Shown: positions 15,427 to 24,263 of the stretch, piece by piece
Position numbering within the stretch: position 1 is the stretch's first letter
Layout: the number at the start of each line of letters is the position of its first letter
Source of the DNA: CAYLPU01 sp964385635
Lineage (GTDB): Bacteria > Chloroflexota > Anaerolineae > B4-G1
Length of the DNA: 64,000 nucleotides
Direction: 5' to 3'
Assembly (NCBI GenBank): GCA_964385635.1
Contig: CAYLPU010000004.1
Location: forward strand, 30,186 to 94,185
The notes under the pieces: model-generated
What the model saw: the letters and a program-made list of their open reading frames with translations, nothing else
Database searches by the model: none
What the model was told of the DNA's origin: nothing
Translations under genes and position numbers: made by a program

Positions 15427-18400
15427 TACTTAACACCTCCACGTTGGGCAAGGTCTCCCGACCGTCGCCCTCCGGCTCAAACAGCGCTGCAACCTCCGCC
15501 TCTACTTGCTCATCCCGATAGTGGAGCAGTTGGATCGCTTTGGCCGGGCACTCGGAGACACAGGTGCCGCAGCCGTGGCACTGGGCCGGCTCAATGTAGG
15601 CCGCGCCGACGATGCCCCCCACCCCGTTGAACTCGGCCCGAATCTGCGGCACATTGTACGGGCAGATGCGCACGCAGGTCAGGCAGGCGACGCATTTCTC
15701 CGCATCCACCTGGGCCACAATGCCGCCGACCTCAAGCACGTCTTTGCTCACGATCGTCATCGCCCGAGCAGCCGCGGCCTGCGCCTGCACGATCGTTTCG
15801 TCCAGGAACTTGGGATAGTGGGCCATCCCGGCCACAAACAAACCATCGCTGGAAAAGTCCACGGGCCGCAGCTTGACGTGCGCCTCCAGGAAGAAGCCGT
15901 CCAAGTCTACTGACACCTTGAGCCGCGTCGCCAGTTCGTCCGCCCCCTCCGGCGGCACCACCGGCATACTGAGAACAACCAAATCGGGTTCCAGGACAAG
16001 CTCCTGCCCCAGACTAGACTCCCAAACCATCACCTGCAATCCATATCCGTTGACACCGTTGGGCAAGGTCTCCTGACCGCCGCCCCCTATCCGCACCTCC
16101 GGCTTACGATCGAAGTCATACTGCACGAACACCACCCCCTGGCGTCGCGCCTCCTGGTACAGCCGCTCCTTGAAGCCATACGTGCGGATATCGTGGTAGA
16201 TCACGATGATCTGCGCCTGGGGATTGAGTCGCTTGAGCGCCAGGACATTCTTCATCGCCGTCGTGCAACAGATGCGGGAGCAATATCGCTCGGCAGGGCC
16301 TACGCAGAGGATCATCACGACAGAGGAAGGAGTAGATGGAGTAGATGGAGTAGATGAGGATAGGATAGCCTCAAACTCCTGCTGCGTGACGATGCGCGGA
16401 TCCGTCCCATACCCGTACTCCGGCCCCCGGTACTCCACACCGCCCGTCGCCACAATCGTCGCACCGTGGCGTATCTCGCTCTCTCCGTATCCGTTGACAC
16501 CGTCGACACCGTCAGGGCCACGCAGCCGCGAGGTGAAATTGCCCACAAAGCCGCTGCTCTCCAAGAATTCACTCCGCAGGTGCACATTGATCCCCGGATG
16601 GCCCTTCACCCGCTCGATCAACTGCTGGAGGAATTCCTGGGGATCGCGCCACACCAGCCCACCCTCCGTGCTCCCATCCTCCTCAGAAACCGGGTTTTTC
16701 CCGAAAAACCTGGTTTCTTCCTCTTTCTTTATCCTTTCATTCCGTGAATCCTGCTCTCCATCTTGACACTGCTCCCCACTCTTCCAATCCACGATGTGCT
16801 TTATCTGCCGCAGATTGCCTCCCAGATGCTCCGTCCGCTCAACCAGGTGCACCGGGAAACCCTGGTCAGCCAACGTCAGCGCCGCCGTCATCCCGGCCAC
16901 ACCGCCGCCGATGACCAGTGCCGCCTTCTCCACCTGCACCTCGGTCTTGTACAGCGGCTCCAGCAGCAGCGCCTTCGCCACCGCCATCCGCACCAGGTCC
17001 TTGGCTTTCTCTGTCGCCGCCTCCCATTCACCGGAATGTACCCACGAGCACTGATTGCGAATGTTGGCCATCTGGAACATGCCGGGGTTCAGTCCCGCCT
17101 GGCGAATGCTGTCCTGAAACAGAGGCTCGTGGGTCAGCGGCGTGCAGGAGGCGACCACGACACGGTTGAGCCCCAACTCTCGCGTCTGCTGCGTGATACG
17201 CTGGATCGAGTCCTGCGAACATGTATACAAGTTATGCTCGGCGTGCACCACCCCGGGCAGACTTGCTGCGTACTCCGCCACCATTGGCACATCCAGGAAA
17301 CCGCCGATGTTCGACCCACAATGACAGACGAAAACACCGATACAGGGTTCCTCTCCCGCGACGTCCCGCTCCGGCGGATACACCACCTCCTCTGTGCAGG
17401 TCCAACGGGCTGGAGACACTATCAACCCAGCAGCAGCAGCCGCACCGCTGGCCTCAATCACCGACTCAGGGATGTCCTTCGGCTCGCGGAATGGCCCTAC
17501 GGCAAATATCCCCGGCCTGCTCGTCTGGAGCGGCTCGAAAGGCAGCGTGCGACAGAAGCCGTGCTCGTCCAGTTCCACACCCATTCGCCGCGCCAACTCG
17601 CGCACGCCCTCCGAAATCTCCATCCCCACGGAGAGCACCACCAGGTCAAACTCCTCCTCGCAGATTGGAGATTGCGAACTGCTTCCCCGTTCCCCGACGT
17701 ACTTCAGGACGAGATTGTGTGTTCGCGGATCCTCCCGCACGAACGAAATACGAGTGCGCACGTAGCGGATGCCGTACCGTTCTTGCGCCCGGCGGTAGTA
17801 CTCATAGTACCCCTTGCTGAAAGCGCGCATGTCCATCATGAAGACGGTGACCTCGGTGTCCGGTTCGTGCTCGATGGACATGATGGCCTCTTTGGTGGCG
17901 TACATACAGCAGACCGCCGAGCAGTAATCGTGGGTCTGATCGCGGGAGCCAACGCATTGCAGGAATGCGATTTTCTTCGGTGCCCGTCCGTCCGAAGGGC
18001 GCTGCACGTGGCCGTGAGTGGGGCCGGAGGCGCTTAGCAGCCGTTCAAACTGAATCGCAGTGACCACGTTGGGATAACGGCCCCAGCCGTACTCCGCCGA
18101 CCGCTTGGCCTGGTACGTCTCGTAGCCAGGGGCCAGGACAATCGCGCCAACATGGACGTCCTGCACCTGCTCGACCATATCGTGATTGATAGCGTCGGCC
18201 TGGCAGATGTAGACGCAACTCAGGCACTCGGAGCAGATGCCGCAGGCCAGGCAACGGGCCGCCTCTGCCTGAGCCTGCTCGTCGGTGTAGCCGGTCTCCA
18301 CCTCGGCAAAGTTGGCCACCCGTTCCCCCACCGGTAACTCAGGCATCGCCACCCTGGGGGTTACTTTCACCTCCCCCCTCTCCACCCGCTCCTGGATTTC

Positions 18401-20158
18401 CACCTGGCTCAAGTCCACCACGGGCAATTCCGGCTTCAGTTCCGGCTCCAGTTCCTCGCCCCGCAGATAGCGATGGATAGACTCGGCAGCCTGATGACCG
18501 GAGGCGACCGCCTCAATGACGAAAGCAGTACCCGTGGTGGCATCGCCCGCCGCGAAGACCCCGGGGCGGGTGGCTGCCATCGTGTTGGGGTTGACCGCGA
18601 TCGTCTGCTGGCGCGTGACGCCGACGCCGGTGCTCTCCGGGATGAAGGCCAGGCCGGCTCGCTGCCCGATGGAAAATACGACAATGTCACAGGGAATAAC
18701 GTGCTCCGACCCCGGCTCCGTCTCCAACATCAGCCGTCCCGTCTCGTCGAATTCCATAAAGGTAACGTCGAGGCACTCCAGCCCCCCCACCCGTCCGTTG
18801 CCATCGGAGATGATGCGCTTGAAGGAGCGGCTGGGATGCATCTGCACGCCTTCGGACTCGGCGGCCTCAATCTCCCAGGAATGGGATGGCATCGTCTCGC
18901 GGCTCTCCAGGCAGGCCATGTGGACCTCCGCCGCGCCCAGTCGCACCGCCGTGCGGGCCACATCCACCGCCACGTTGCCACCGCCCAACACCACCACCCG
19001 CTGCCCGGCAATGTCGGGTGGGTTGTCCAACCGCACGTCGCGCAAGAAGACGGTGTTGACCATCACCCCGTCCAGGTCAGTCCCTTCGATGGGCAGCATA
19101 CGACCCTCGTGCGCGCCGACGGCGATGAGCACCGCCCCGAACCCCTCGTCGAAGACGTCGTCCAGGCTCTCGACCGTCGTGTTGAGGCGCAGATCTACCC
19201 CCAGGTCCACGATGTCCTGCACCTCCCGGTCCACGATCCAGGAGGGCAACCGGTACTCAGGGACCCCCACCCGCAGCATCCCACCTCCCACGGGCAGCGC
19301 CTCGAAGACGGTGACCTCGTACCCCAGCATACACAAGTCCTGGGCAGTAGTGAGCCCGCAGGGACCCGCGCCGATGATCGCCACGCGCTCCTCGTACCTC
19401 CGCTCGGCCGGCTCCGGTGGCACCCGGGGTTGAGCGTAGACCTTGTCGGTGACGAACCGTTTGAGCGCGTGAATGTTGATCGGGTCGTCCAGTTTACCCC
19501 GGTTGCAGGCATCCTCGCAGCGGTGATTGCAAATGCGGCCACAGATGCCGGGAAAGGGATTGTCCTCCTTGATGACTCGCAGCGCATCCTCGTAGCGGCC
19601 CTCGCGAATGAGGGCGATGTAGCCCTGGGCGCGCTGGTGGGCAGGGCAGGCGTCGCGGCAGGGAGAGATGCCTAGCTTCTCAATGGCAAAAGCGTTGGGC
19701 ACCGCCTGGGGGTAGAGTTTGTAGGCCGCGTGCTGGACCGCCAATCCCTCGTCGAAGCGACCGGGGATGATTACCGGGCAAACGTCGGCGCAGTCGCCAC
19801 AGCCGGTGCACTTGTCCAGGTCCACATAGCGGGGGCGGGTCCGCACCCGGGCGGTAAAGTCACCAGCCTCCCCGCGCACCCCCAGCACGTCGCTACCCGT
19901 CAGCAGTTCGATGTTGCGATGACGACCACAGTCCACCAACTTGGGACTGACGATGCACATGGCGCAGTCGTTGGTGGGAAACGTCTTGTCCAGTTGGGCC
20001 ATGTGCCCGCCAATGGCCGACTTGTTCTCAACCAGGTAGACCTTGTAGCCGGCCTCGGCCAGGTCCAGCGACGCCTGTATGCCGGCGATACCCCCGCCGA
20101 CGACCATGACCGCGCCAGTCACACTACCTTTGTCTGAAAACTCACTGGCCATCTCCAT
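15407..20158 (-). CDS. HdrA-GltD-HdrA giant flavo-iron-sulfur fusion (1583 residues)
   Basis: Domains in order: HdrA-type FAD domain (VVGGGIAGIQASLDLAEAG, about 18-45) with CTGCGDCADVC. From about 165 to 640 there is an inserted GltD/NfnB-like NAD(P)H module (CRDACPAHQRAQGYIA, IIGAGPCGLTTAQDL, VLGGGNVAVDVARTA, FAAGDATTG). Then CLACGICSECLSCVYIC, the HdrA motif CVGSRDQ with CSAVCCMY, GVFVCHCG near 944, a second FAD domain near 1083, and two C-terminal [4Fe-4S] motifs. Next come mvhD, metV, metF and hdrBC, so this is probably the flavin hub of the methylene-THF reductase complex, with an NAD(P)H site that could allow electron bifurcation. Four loops hold repeat insertions (16685-16760, about 16490, about 16320, about 16045). 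Confidence 0.92.
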   Translation of the reverse strand: MEMASEFSDKGSVTGAVMVVGGGIAGIQASLDLAEAGYKVYLVENKSAIGGHMAQLDKTFPTNDCAMCIVSPKLVDCGRHRNIELLTGSDVLGVRGEAGDFTARVRTRPRYVDLDKCTGCGDCADVCPVIIPGRFDEGLAVQHAAYKLYPQAVPNAFAIEKLGISPCRDACPAHQRAQGYIALIREGRYEDALRVIKEDNPFPGICGRICNHRCEDACNRGKLDDPINIHALKRFVTDKVYAQPRVPPEPAERRYEERVAIIGAGPCGLTTAQDLCMLGYEVTVFEALPVGGGMLRVGVPEYRLPSWIVDREVQDIVDLGVDLRLNTTVESLDDVFDEGFGAVLIAVGAHEGRMLPIEGTDLDGVMVNTVFLRDVRLDNPPDIAGQRVVVLGGGNVAVDVARTAVRLGAAEVHMACLESRETMPSHSWEIEAAESEGVQMHPSRSFKRIISDGNGRVGGLECLDVTFMEFDETGRLMLETEPGSEHVIPCDIVVFSIGQRAGLAFIPESTGVGVTRQQTIAVNPNTMAATRPGVFAAGDATTGTAFVIEAVASGHQAAESIHRYLRGEELEPELKPELPVVDLSQVEIQERVERGEVKVTPRVAMPELPVGERVANFAEVETGYTDEQAQAEAARCLACGICSECLSCVYICQADAINHDMVEQVQDVHVGAIVLAPGYETYQAKRSAEYGWGRYPNVVTAIQFERLLSASGPTHGHVQRPSDGRAPKKIAFLQCVGSRDQTHDYCSAVCCMYATKEAIMSIEHEPDTEVTVFMMDMRAFSKGYYEYYRRAQERYGIRYVRTRISFVREDPRTHNLVLKYVGERGSSSQSPICEEEFDLVVLSVGMEISEGVRELARRMGVELDEHGFCRTLPFEPLQTSRPGIFAVGPFREPKDIPESVIEASGAAAAAGLIVSPARWTCTEEVVYPPERDVAGEEPCIGVFVCHCGSNIGGFLDVPMVAEYAASLPGVVHAEHNLYTCSQDSIQRITQQTRELGLNRVVVASCTPLTHEPLFQDSIRQAGLNPGMFQMANIRNQCSWVHSGEWEAATEKAKDLVRMAVAKALLLEPLYKTEVQVEKAALVIGGGVAGMTAALTLADQGFPVHLVERTEHLGGNLRQIKHIVDWKSGEQCQDGEQDSRNERIKKEEETRFFGKNPVSEEDGSTEGGLVWRDPQEFLQQLIERVKGHPGINVHLRSEFLESSGFVGNFTSRLRGPDGVDGVNGYGESEIRHGATIVATGGVEYRGPEYGYGTDPRIVTQQEFEAILSSSTPSTPSTPSSVVMILCVGPAERYCSRICCTTAMKNVLALKRLNPQAQIIVIYHDIRTYGFKERLYQEARRQGVVFVQYDFDRKPEVRIGGGGQETLPNGVNGYGLQVMVWESSLGQELVLEPDLVVLSMPVVPPEGADELATRLKVSVDLDGFFLEAHVKLRPVDFSSDGLFVAGMAHYPKFLDETIVQAQAAAARAMTIVSKDVLEVGGIVAQVDAEKCVACLTCVRICPYNVPQIRAEFNGVGGIVGAAYIEPAQCHGCGTCVSECPAKAIQLLHYRDEQVEAEVAALFEPEGDGRETLPNVEVLSNERYAV
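16685..16760 (+). repeat. two palindromic repeat families joined inside HdrA-GltD
   Basis: The AAACCGGGTTTTTC/GAAAAACCTGGTTT palindrome is directly followed by TTTATCCTTTCATTCCGTGA and ATCCTGC. On the - strand they read in frame as SRNERIKKEEE then TRFFGKNPVSEEDG, a 30-residue loop absent from the paralogue at 20791. Confidence 0.85.
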
Positions 20159-20292
20159 ACACTCCCATCAACGAACAACGAGATAATTAACAATGAACAA
20201 TACATCGAACCAACCAGGCACCATCGCTGAGCCATTGTTCATTGATTCATTCGTCCATTGTTCTTTATCCTTTCATTCCGTGAATCCTGCTC

Positions 20293-20742
20293 TCAATATC
20301 CCGCCTTAAGCGGATTCGGCCCCAATGCCCGCACCCGCTCCGTCATCTCCCGCATCGCGTTGGCGAATGTCCCCCCCATCCCGCCGGAGACAAAGTACAT
20401 CTCCAGCCGCTCACCGCCCAAACCGATCTCATCCAACAACTTCTTGGTATACTTCACCCGCGCCAGCCCACGTTCGTTCCCGTGTACGTGATGGCAGTTA
20501 CCAAGTGGACACCCCACCACACAGACTCCATCGGCTCCCTGCTCGAACGCCTCCAGCAGATAGCGTGCATCTGTCTTGCCCGTACATGGCAACTTCACCA
20601 ATTTGATACTGGCTGGATATTTAGTCCGCAGCGCGCCAGCCGTATCAGCAGCCATATACGCGCAGTAGATGCACATAAAGACGGTAATCTCCGGCTCAAA
20701 CTTCGAACTACGAATTGCAGATTGCGAATTATTGTCCATCAT
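20293..20742 (-). CDS. MvhD/FrhD-family iron-sulfur subunit (Cys form)
   Basis: 149-residue MvhD-like subunit: FEPEITVFMCIYCAYMAADTAG, VKLPCTGKTDARYLLEAFE, GVCVVGCPLGNCHHVHGN and MTERVRALGPNPLKAGY. The conserved cysteines are all present, and the Cys in GCPLG is at the position of the UGA in the 14992-15426 paralogue. It follows the 1074-residue HdrA, so it probably pairs with that protein to accept electrons from, or give them to, the SdhAB/FdhB-like unit upstream. A repeat-derived spacer with the TTTATCCTTTCATTCC element separates it from hdrA. Confidence 0.92.
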   Translation of the reverse strand: MMDNNSQSAIRSSKFEPEITVFMCIYCAYMAADTAGALRTKYPASIKLVKLPCTGKTDARYLLEAFEQGADGVCVVGCPLGNCHHVHGNERGLARVKYTKKLLDEIGLGGERLEMYFVSGGMGGTFANAMREMTERVRALGPNPLKAGY

Positions 20743-20790
20743 TTGGCTTTCAGAAACCAGTCTTTATCCTTTCATTCCGTAAATCCTGCT

Positions 20791-23700
20791 CTATTTTGTC
20801 ATCGGTCGTTGGCCACTTGCCACTGCCCACGCTCCCAGCGGCAGTCCCATAATCTGCCCATCCCGATAGGCGACTAACTGGATCGCTTTAGCAGGGCATT
20901 CCGCCGTACAGGTACCACACCCCGTACACAACGCGGGATCAATGTACGCCGCCCCTTTTATCTTTCCCACCCCCACGTCCGAATACCGCACTTTGGGGAT
21001 CTCGAAAGGGCAGATACGCACACAAGTGAGGCAGCCCACACATTTGCTCTGGTCCACCACCGAGATGACGCCGCCGATGTACATCCGCGGTGTAGCCAGT
21101 ATCGTGATCGCCCGGCCCGCCGCCGCCTGCGCGTTGGTGATGCACTCCTCAATGAACTTGGGATAGTGGGCCATTCCACAAATGAAAATTCCTTCCCTTG
21201 CCATATCCATCGGGCGCATCTTAAGATGGGCTTCCATGAAGAAGCCCTCATTGGAGAGCGGCAAGTCCAAGATGTGGGCCAGTTCCTCCGTCCCCTCCGA
21301 TGGCTCGATCGCCATACTCAGCGACAGCAGGTCGGGATGCAGCACGATCTCCTGTCGCAGAGATGGCTCCCAGGCCACAACCTCCAATCTCCCCTTCTCC
21401 CCCCCCGGCAGTCGGGGGGGGCTGGGGGGGGGCGTCACCCGCACCTGTGGCATGTGGGCCTTATCGTAGCGGACAAAAATGGCCCCTCGCTCCCGCGCCT
21501 CGGTGTAGAACACTTCCCTGAACCCGTAGGTGATGATGTCCTTATAAAGAACGACCACCCGGCAGTTCGGGTTGAGCAACTTGATGCGAATAACATTCTT
21601 CATCGTGTTCGTGCAACACGTCCGGCTGCAGTACTCGACCTCACCGGGCCGCCGCACACACTGGATGAACACAACCTCCTTCAGGTCCTCGATCCGCTCT
21701 GGTTGATGGGTGATGATATCCTCCAGGTCGAGCGAGGTGACCACACGCTCGTCCTGGCCGAGCAAGAATACATCCCCCCGCCACTCCTGCCCACCGGTGG
21801 CCACGATAGTCACGCCGTGCTCAATCTCAACCTCGCCCAGCACCTCCCTCTTATCCGTATCTGTTGACACTGTTGACACCCTTGAGAATGAGAAAATCCG
21901 CACCGTCGAACGAAACGCCCCCAGACTCCCCTCACAAGCAATCACCTCCGAGTTGGTGAGAACGTCGATCCTTCGATGGCCCATCACCCGGTTGACGAGA
22001 TCGCGCAGCAACCGTTGAGGATTGTCCCCTTCAGCCACGTAGTAGATGTGCTGCAGATTACCACCCAACCCCAACTCCCGTTCCACCAACGTTACGTCAT
22101 ATCCAGCGTCGGCGATGTTCAGCGCTGCCGTCATACCGCTTACTCCACCTCCGATCACCAACGCCCGCCGGATAGGCTCAATGGCCTGCTTGTGCACCGG
22201 CTCCGCTAGCCGCGCCCGCGCCACCGCCAAACGCACCAACTCTTTCGCTGCCCGGGTGGCCCCCGCCGGATCGTCCACGTGCGGCCAGGCGCAGTGTTCG
22301 CGGATGTTCGCTATCTCCAGCAGGTAGGGGTTCAGCCCGGCCTGGCGCACGAGGCGCTGGAACAGCGACTCGTGCGTGCGGTGGCTACAGGCTGCCACGA
22401 CCACCCGGTTCAAACTGTGCTCCTCAATCGCCTGCCGGATCTGTTCCTGCCCCTCCTCCAGGCAGGCGTAGTCCGTTATTTCGACGTGAACCACGCCGGG
22501 CAAGCCAGCAGCGAAAGCAGCCAGCGCATCCGTGTCCACAACCCCCGCGATGCTGGGATAGCAGCGACACACAAAAACACCAATCTGTGGCTTCTCCCCT
22601 GCCACGTCCCGCTCCGGCGGCAGGGGTTGGGTTACCTCGCTCATGAGGAACGGGTACTCCCGCCCGTAAGCCTGCTCTCCGACCTGGTCGGAGAGCAGGC
22701 GCATCACGTCACCGGCTGCGCCCGCCGCGTCCAAGATCGTCTCCGCGATCTCCTTAGGCGAAGCGAATGTCCCACAGACGTAGATGCCGGGCCTGCTCGT
22801 CTCCAGTGGGGCAAATTTATCCGTTTCACAGAAGCCATAAGGATTCAGTTCAATCCCCAACAGGCCGGCCAAGTCGCGGGCCCCACTGGGCGGCAGCGCC
22901 CCCACTGACAGCACCACCATGTCGAAACGGTTCTCGATGACTTTGCCATTCTCGCCTGGATAGCGCAGGATCAGGTCGTGCGTCTCCGGGTCCTCCTTGA
23001 TCCCCGAAATGCGGCAGCGCGTGTACTCCACTCCATATTGCTTCTGTGCCTGCTCGTAATAGGCGTTGAATTCCTTGCCAAAGGCCCGCTCGTCCATCAT
23101 GAAGATCTGGCAGTGGACGCTCCCGGCTTCAAGAGACGAGCGCTGCTTGGCCAGCATGGCCTCCTTCGTGGCATACATACAGCAGACGGACGAACAGTAG
23201 GGGTGTTTCTCATCCCGAGAACCCACGCACTGCAGCCAGGCAATGCGCTGGGGCAGTTTGCCGTCAGAGGGACGTTTCACGATGCCCTCTGTCGGCCCGG
23301 AGCGGCTGACCAGCCGCTCGTACTGCATCGAGTGGATGACGTTAGGATAGCGACCATATCCCAGTTCTTCGTACTCGGTCGGGTCCGATATTTCGTAGCC
23401 CAGCGAGAGAATGATAGCGCCGACATTAAGTTCGTACTCGGTTTCCTGCTCATCCAGGTTCACCGCGCCGGTCGGACAGACAGTTTCACAGCGGCGACAG
23501 GTATCGCAGCGCGGTACCTTGTCCACAACGTAGGTATCCGGCAACGCACGGGGCGCCATCTTATAGACCGCCTTGCGGACCGACAAGCCCAACTGGAACG
23601 CGCTGGGCAGGGACACCGGGCAGACGCCGTCGCACAGCCCACAGTTGATGCACCGTTCAGCATCCACGTAGGTGGGACGATGGCGCAGCGTCACTGTGAA

Positions 23701-24015
23701 ATCTCCGGCATATCCCGCCACGTTGATCAGGTCAGTATTAGTGAGAATCTCAATGTTCGGATGCAGGTTGTGGTCCAGAAAAGCCGGTGAGATGGCCGGT
23801 CGCGTGCAGCCGTAGCCGTGGTCGGAGGTGCCCCGGCAGAGAACGCAGTCATGCGTGGGAAACATATAGCCCAATTGTGCCACCCGGCCGCCGAGCCATG
23901 GCAACGTCTCCACCAGGTGAACCTTCAGGCCGGCCTCGGCCAGATCAATCGTCGCGCGCATCCCTCCTACACCACCGCCAACGACCAAGACAGCGCCAAC
24001 GTTCTCCTTACGCAT
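20791..24015 (-). CDS. HdrA-HdrA tandem flavo-iron-sulfur protein (1074 residues)
   Basis: Same architecture as the giant HdrA genes but without the GltD module. It has a first FAD domain (VLVVGGGVGGMRATIDLAEAG), CINCGLCDGVCPV and CDTCRRCETVCPTGA ferredoxin motifs, CVGSRDEKH with CSSVCCMY, then GVFVCRCYPSIAG near 480 (Arg-Cys-Tyr in place of His-Cys-Gly). A second FAD domain near 620 and two C-terminal [4Fe-4S] motifs (CVGCLTCVRICP, CTGCGTCTAECP) follow. Repeat insertions are at about 21390-21433 (TPPPSPPRLPGGEKG) and 21862-21890 (RVSTVSTDTDK). It stands after the SdhAB-like genes and before mvhD, suggesting a fumarate- or thiol-linked Hdr module. Confidence 0.92.
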   Translation of the reverse strand: MRKENVGAVLVVGGGVGGMRATIDLAEAGLKVHLVETLPWLGGRVAQLGYMFPTHDCVLCRGTSDHGYGCTRPAISPAFLDHNLHPNIEILTNTDLINVAGYAGDFTVTLRHRPTYVDAERCINCGLCDGVCPVSLPSAFQLGLSVRKAVYKMAPRALPDTYVVDKVPRCDTCRRCETVCPTGAVNLDEQETEYELNVGAIILSLGYEISDPTEYEELGYGRYPNVIHSMQYERLVSRSGPTEGIVKRPSDGKLPQRIAWLQCVGSRDEKHPYCSSVCCMYATKEAMLAKQRSSLEAGSVHCQIFMMDERAFGKEFNAYYEQAQKQYGVEYTRCRISGIKEDPETHDLILRYPGENGKVIENRFDMVVLSVGALPPSGARDLAGLLGIELNPYGFCETDKFAPLETSRPGIYVCGTFASPKEIAETILDAAGAAGDVMRLLSDQVGEQAYGREYPFLMSEVTQPLPPERDVAGEKPQIGVFVCRCYPSIAGVVDTDALAAFAAGLPGVVHVEITDYACLEEGQEQIRQAIEEHSLNRVVVAACSHRTHESLFQRLVRQAGLNPYLLEIANIREHCAWPHVDDPAGATRAAKELVRLAVARARLAEPVHKQAIEPIRRALVIGGGVSGMTAALNIADAGYDVTLVERELGLGGNLQHIYYVAEGDNPQRLLRDLVNRVMGHRRIDVLTNSEVIACEGSLGAFRSTVRIFSFSRVSTVSTDTDKREVLGEVEIEHGVTIVATGGQEWRGDVFLLGQDERVVTSLDLEDIITHQPERIEDLKEVVFIQCVRRPGEVEYCSRTCCTNTMKNVIRIKLLNPNCRVVVLYKDIITYGFREVFYTEARERGAIFVRYDKAHMPQVRVTPPPSPPRLPGGEKGRLEVVAWEPSLRQEIVLHPDLLSLSMAIEPSEGTEELAHILDLPLSNEGFFMEAHLKMRPMDMAREGIFICGMAHYPKFIEECITNAQAAAGRAITILATPRMYIGGVISVVDQSKCVGCLTCVRICPFEIPKVRYSDVGVGKIKGAAYIDPALCTGCGTCTAECPAKAIQLVAYRDGQIMGLPLGAWAVASGQRPMTK
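21390..21433 (+). repeat. GC-rich hairpin repeat in HdrA loop
   Basis: CTCCCCCCCCGGCAGTCGGGGGGGGCTGGGGGGGG: C-run, GGCAG bend, G-runs, read in frame as PPPSPPRLPGGE. The paralogues have other repeat families at this same loop. Confidence 0.85.
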
Positions 24016-24131
24016 CAGTACCCTCTTCTCCTTGCCGAGACATGTAATCGGACCGCATGTAATCGGGCATCAGTCCTTTTCCCCTTGAGTTAGTAGATTT
24101 CGTACAATTGCCACTCTCTACCCGCAATCCT

Positions 24132-24263
24132 CATCCGTTGACACCGTTGACTCCGTTGACTGAACCTTGCGAAGGTTACAAAATGCTGAAAAACCTTCGC
24201 AAGGTTTCCCCATCCGTTTATCCGTTGACCCCTTATCTGTTGACACCGTTGACACCGTTTACA
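24132..24263 (+). repeat. intergenic repeat cluster between sdhA-like and hdrA
   Basis: The 243-base gap 24016-24258 has no gene. It holds GTTGACACC-type runs at 24132-24160 and 24211-24263 around an imperfect palindrome at 24162-24208 (AACCTTGCGAAGGTT ... AACCTTCGCAAGGTT). The right run also encodes the end of the flavoprotein (GVNGVN-like frame is not used; the stop lies within it). Confidence 0.85.

Noticed and set aside
16763..18037. Long + strand reading frame (424 codons) opposite the HdrA-GltD gene; also 18473-19675, 44182-45291 and 60800-62536.
   Set aside because: They run opposite strongly supported genes in high-GC DNA, lack family motifs and good ribosome sites. They are frame shadows.
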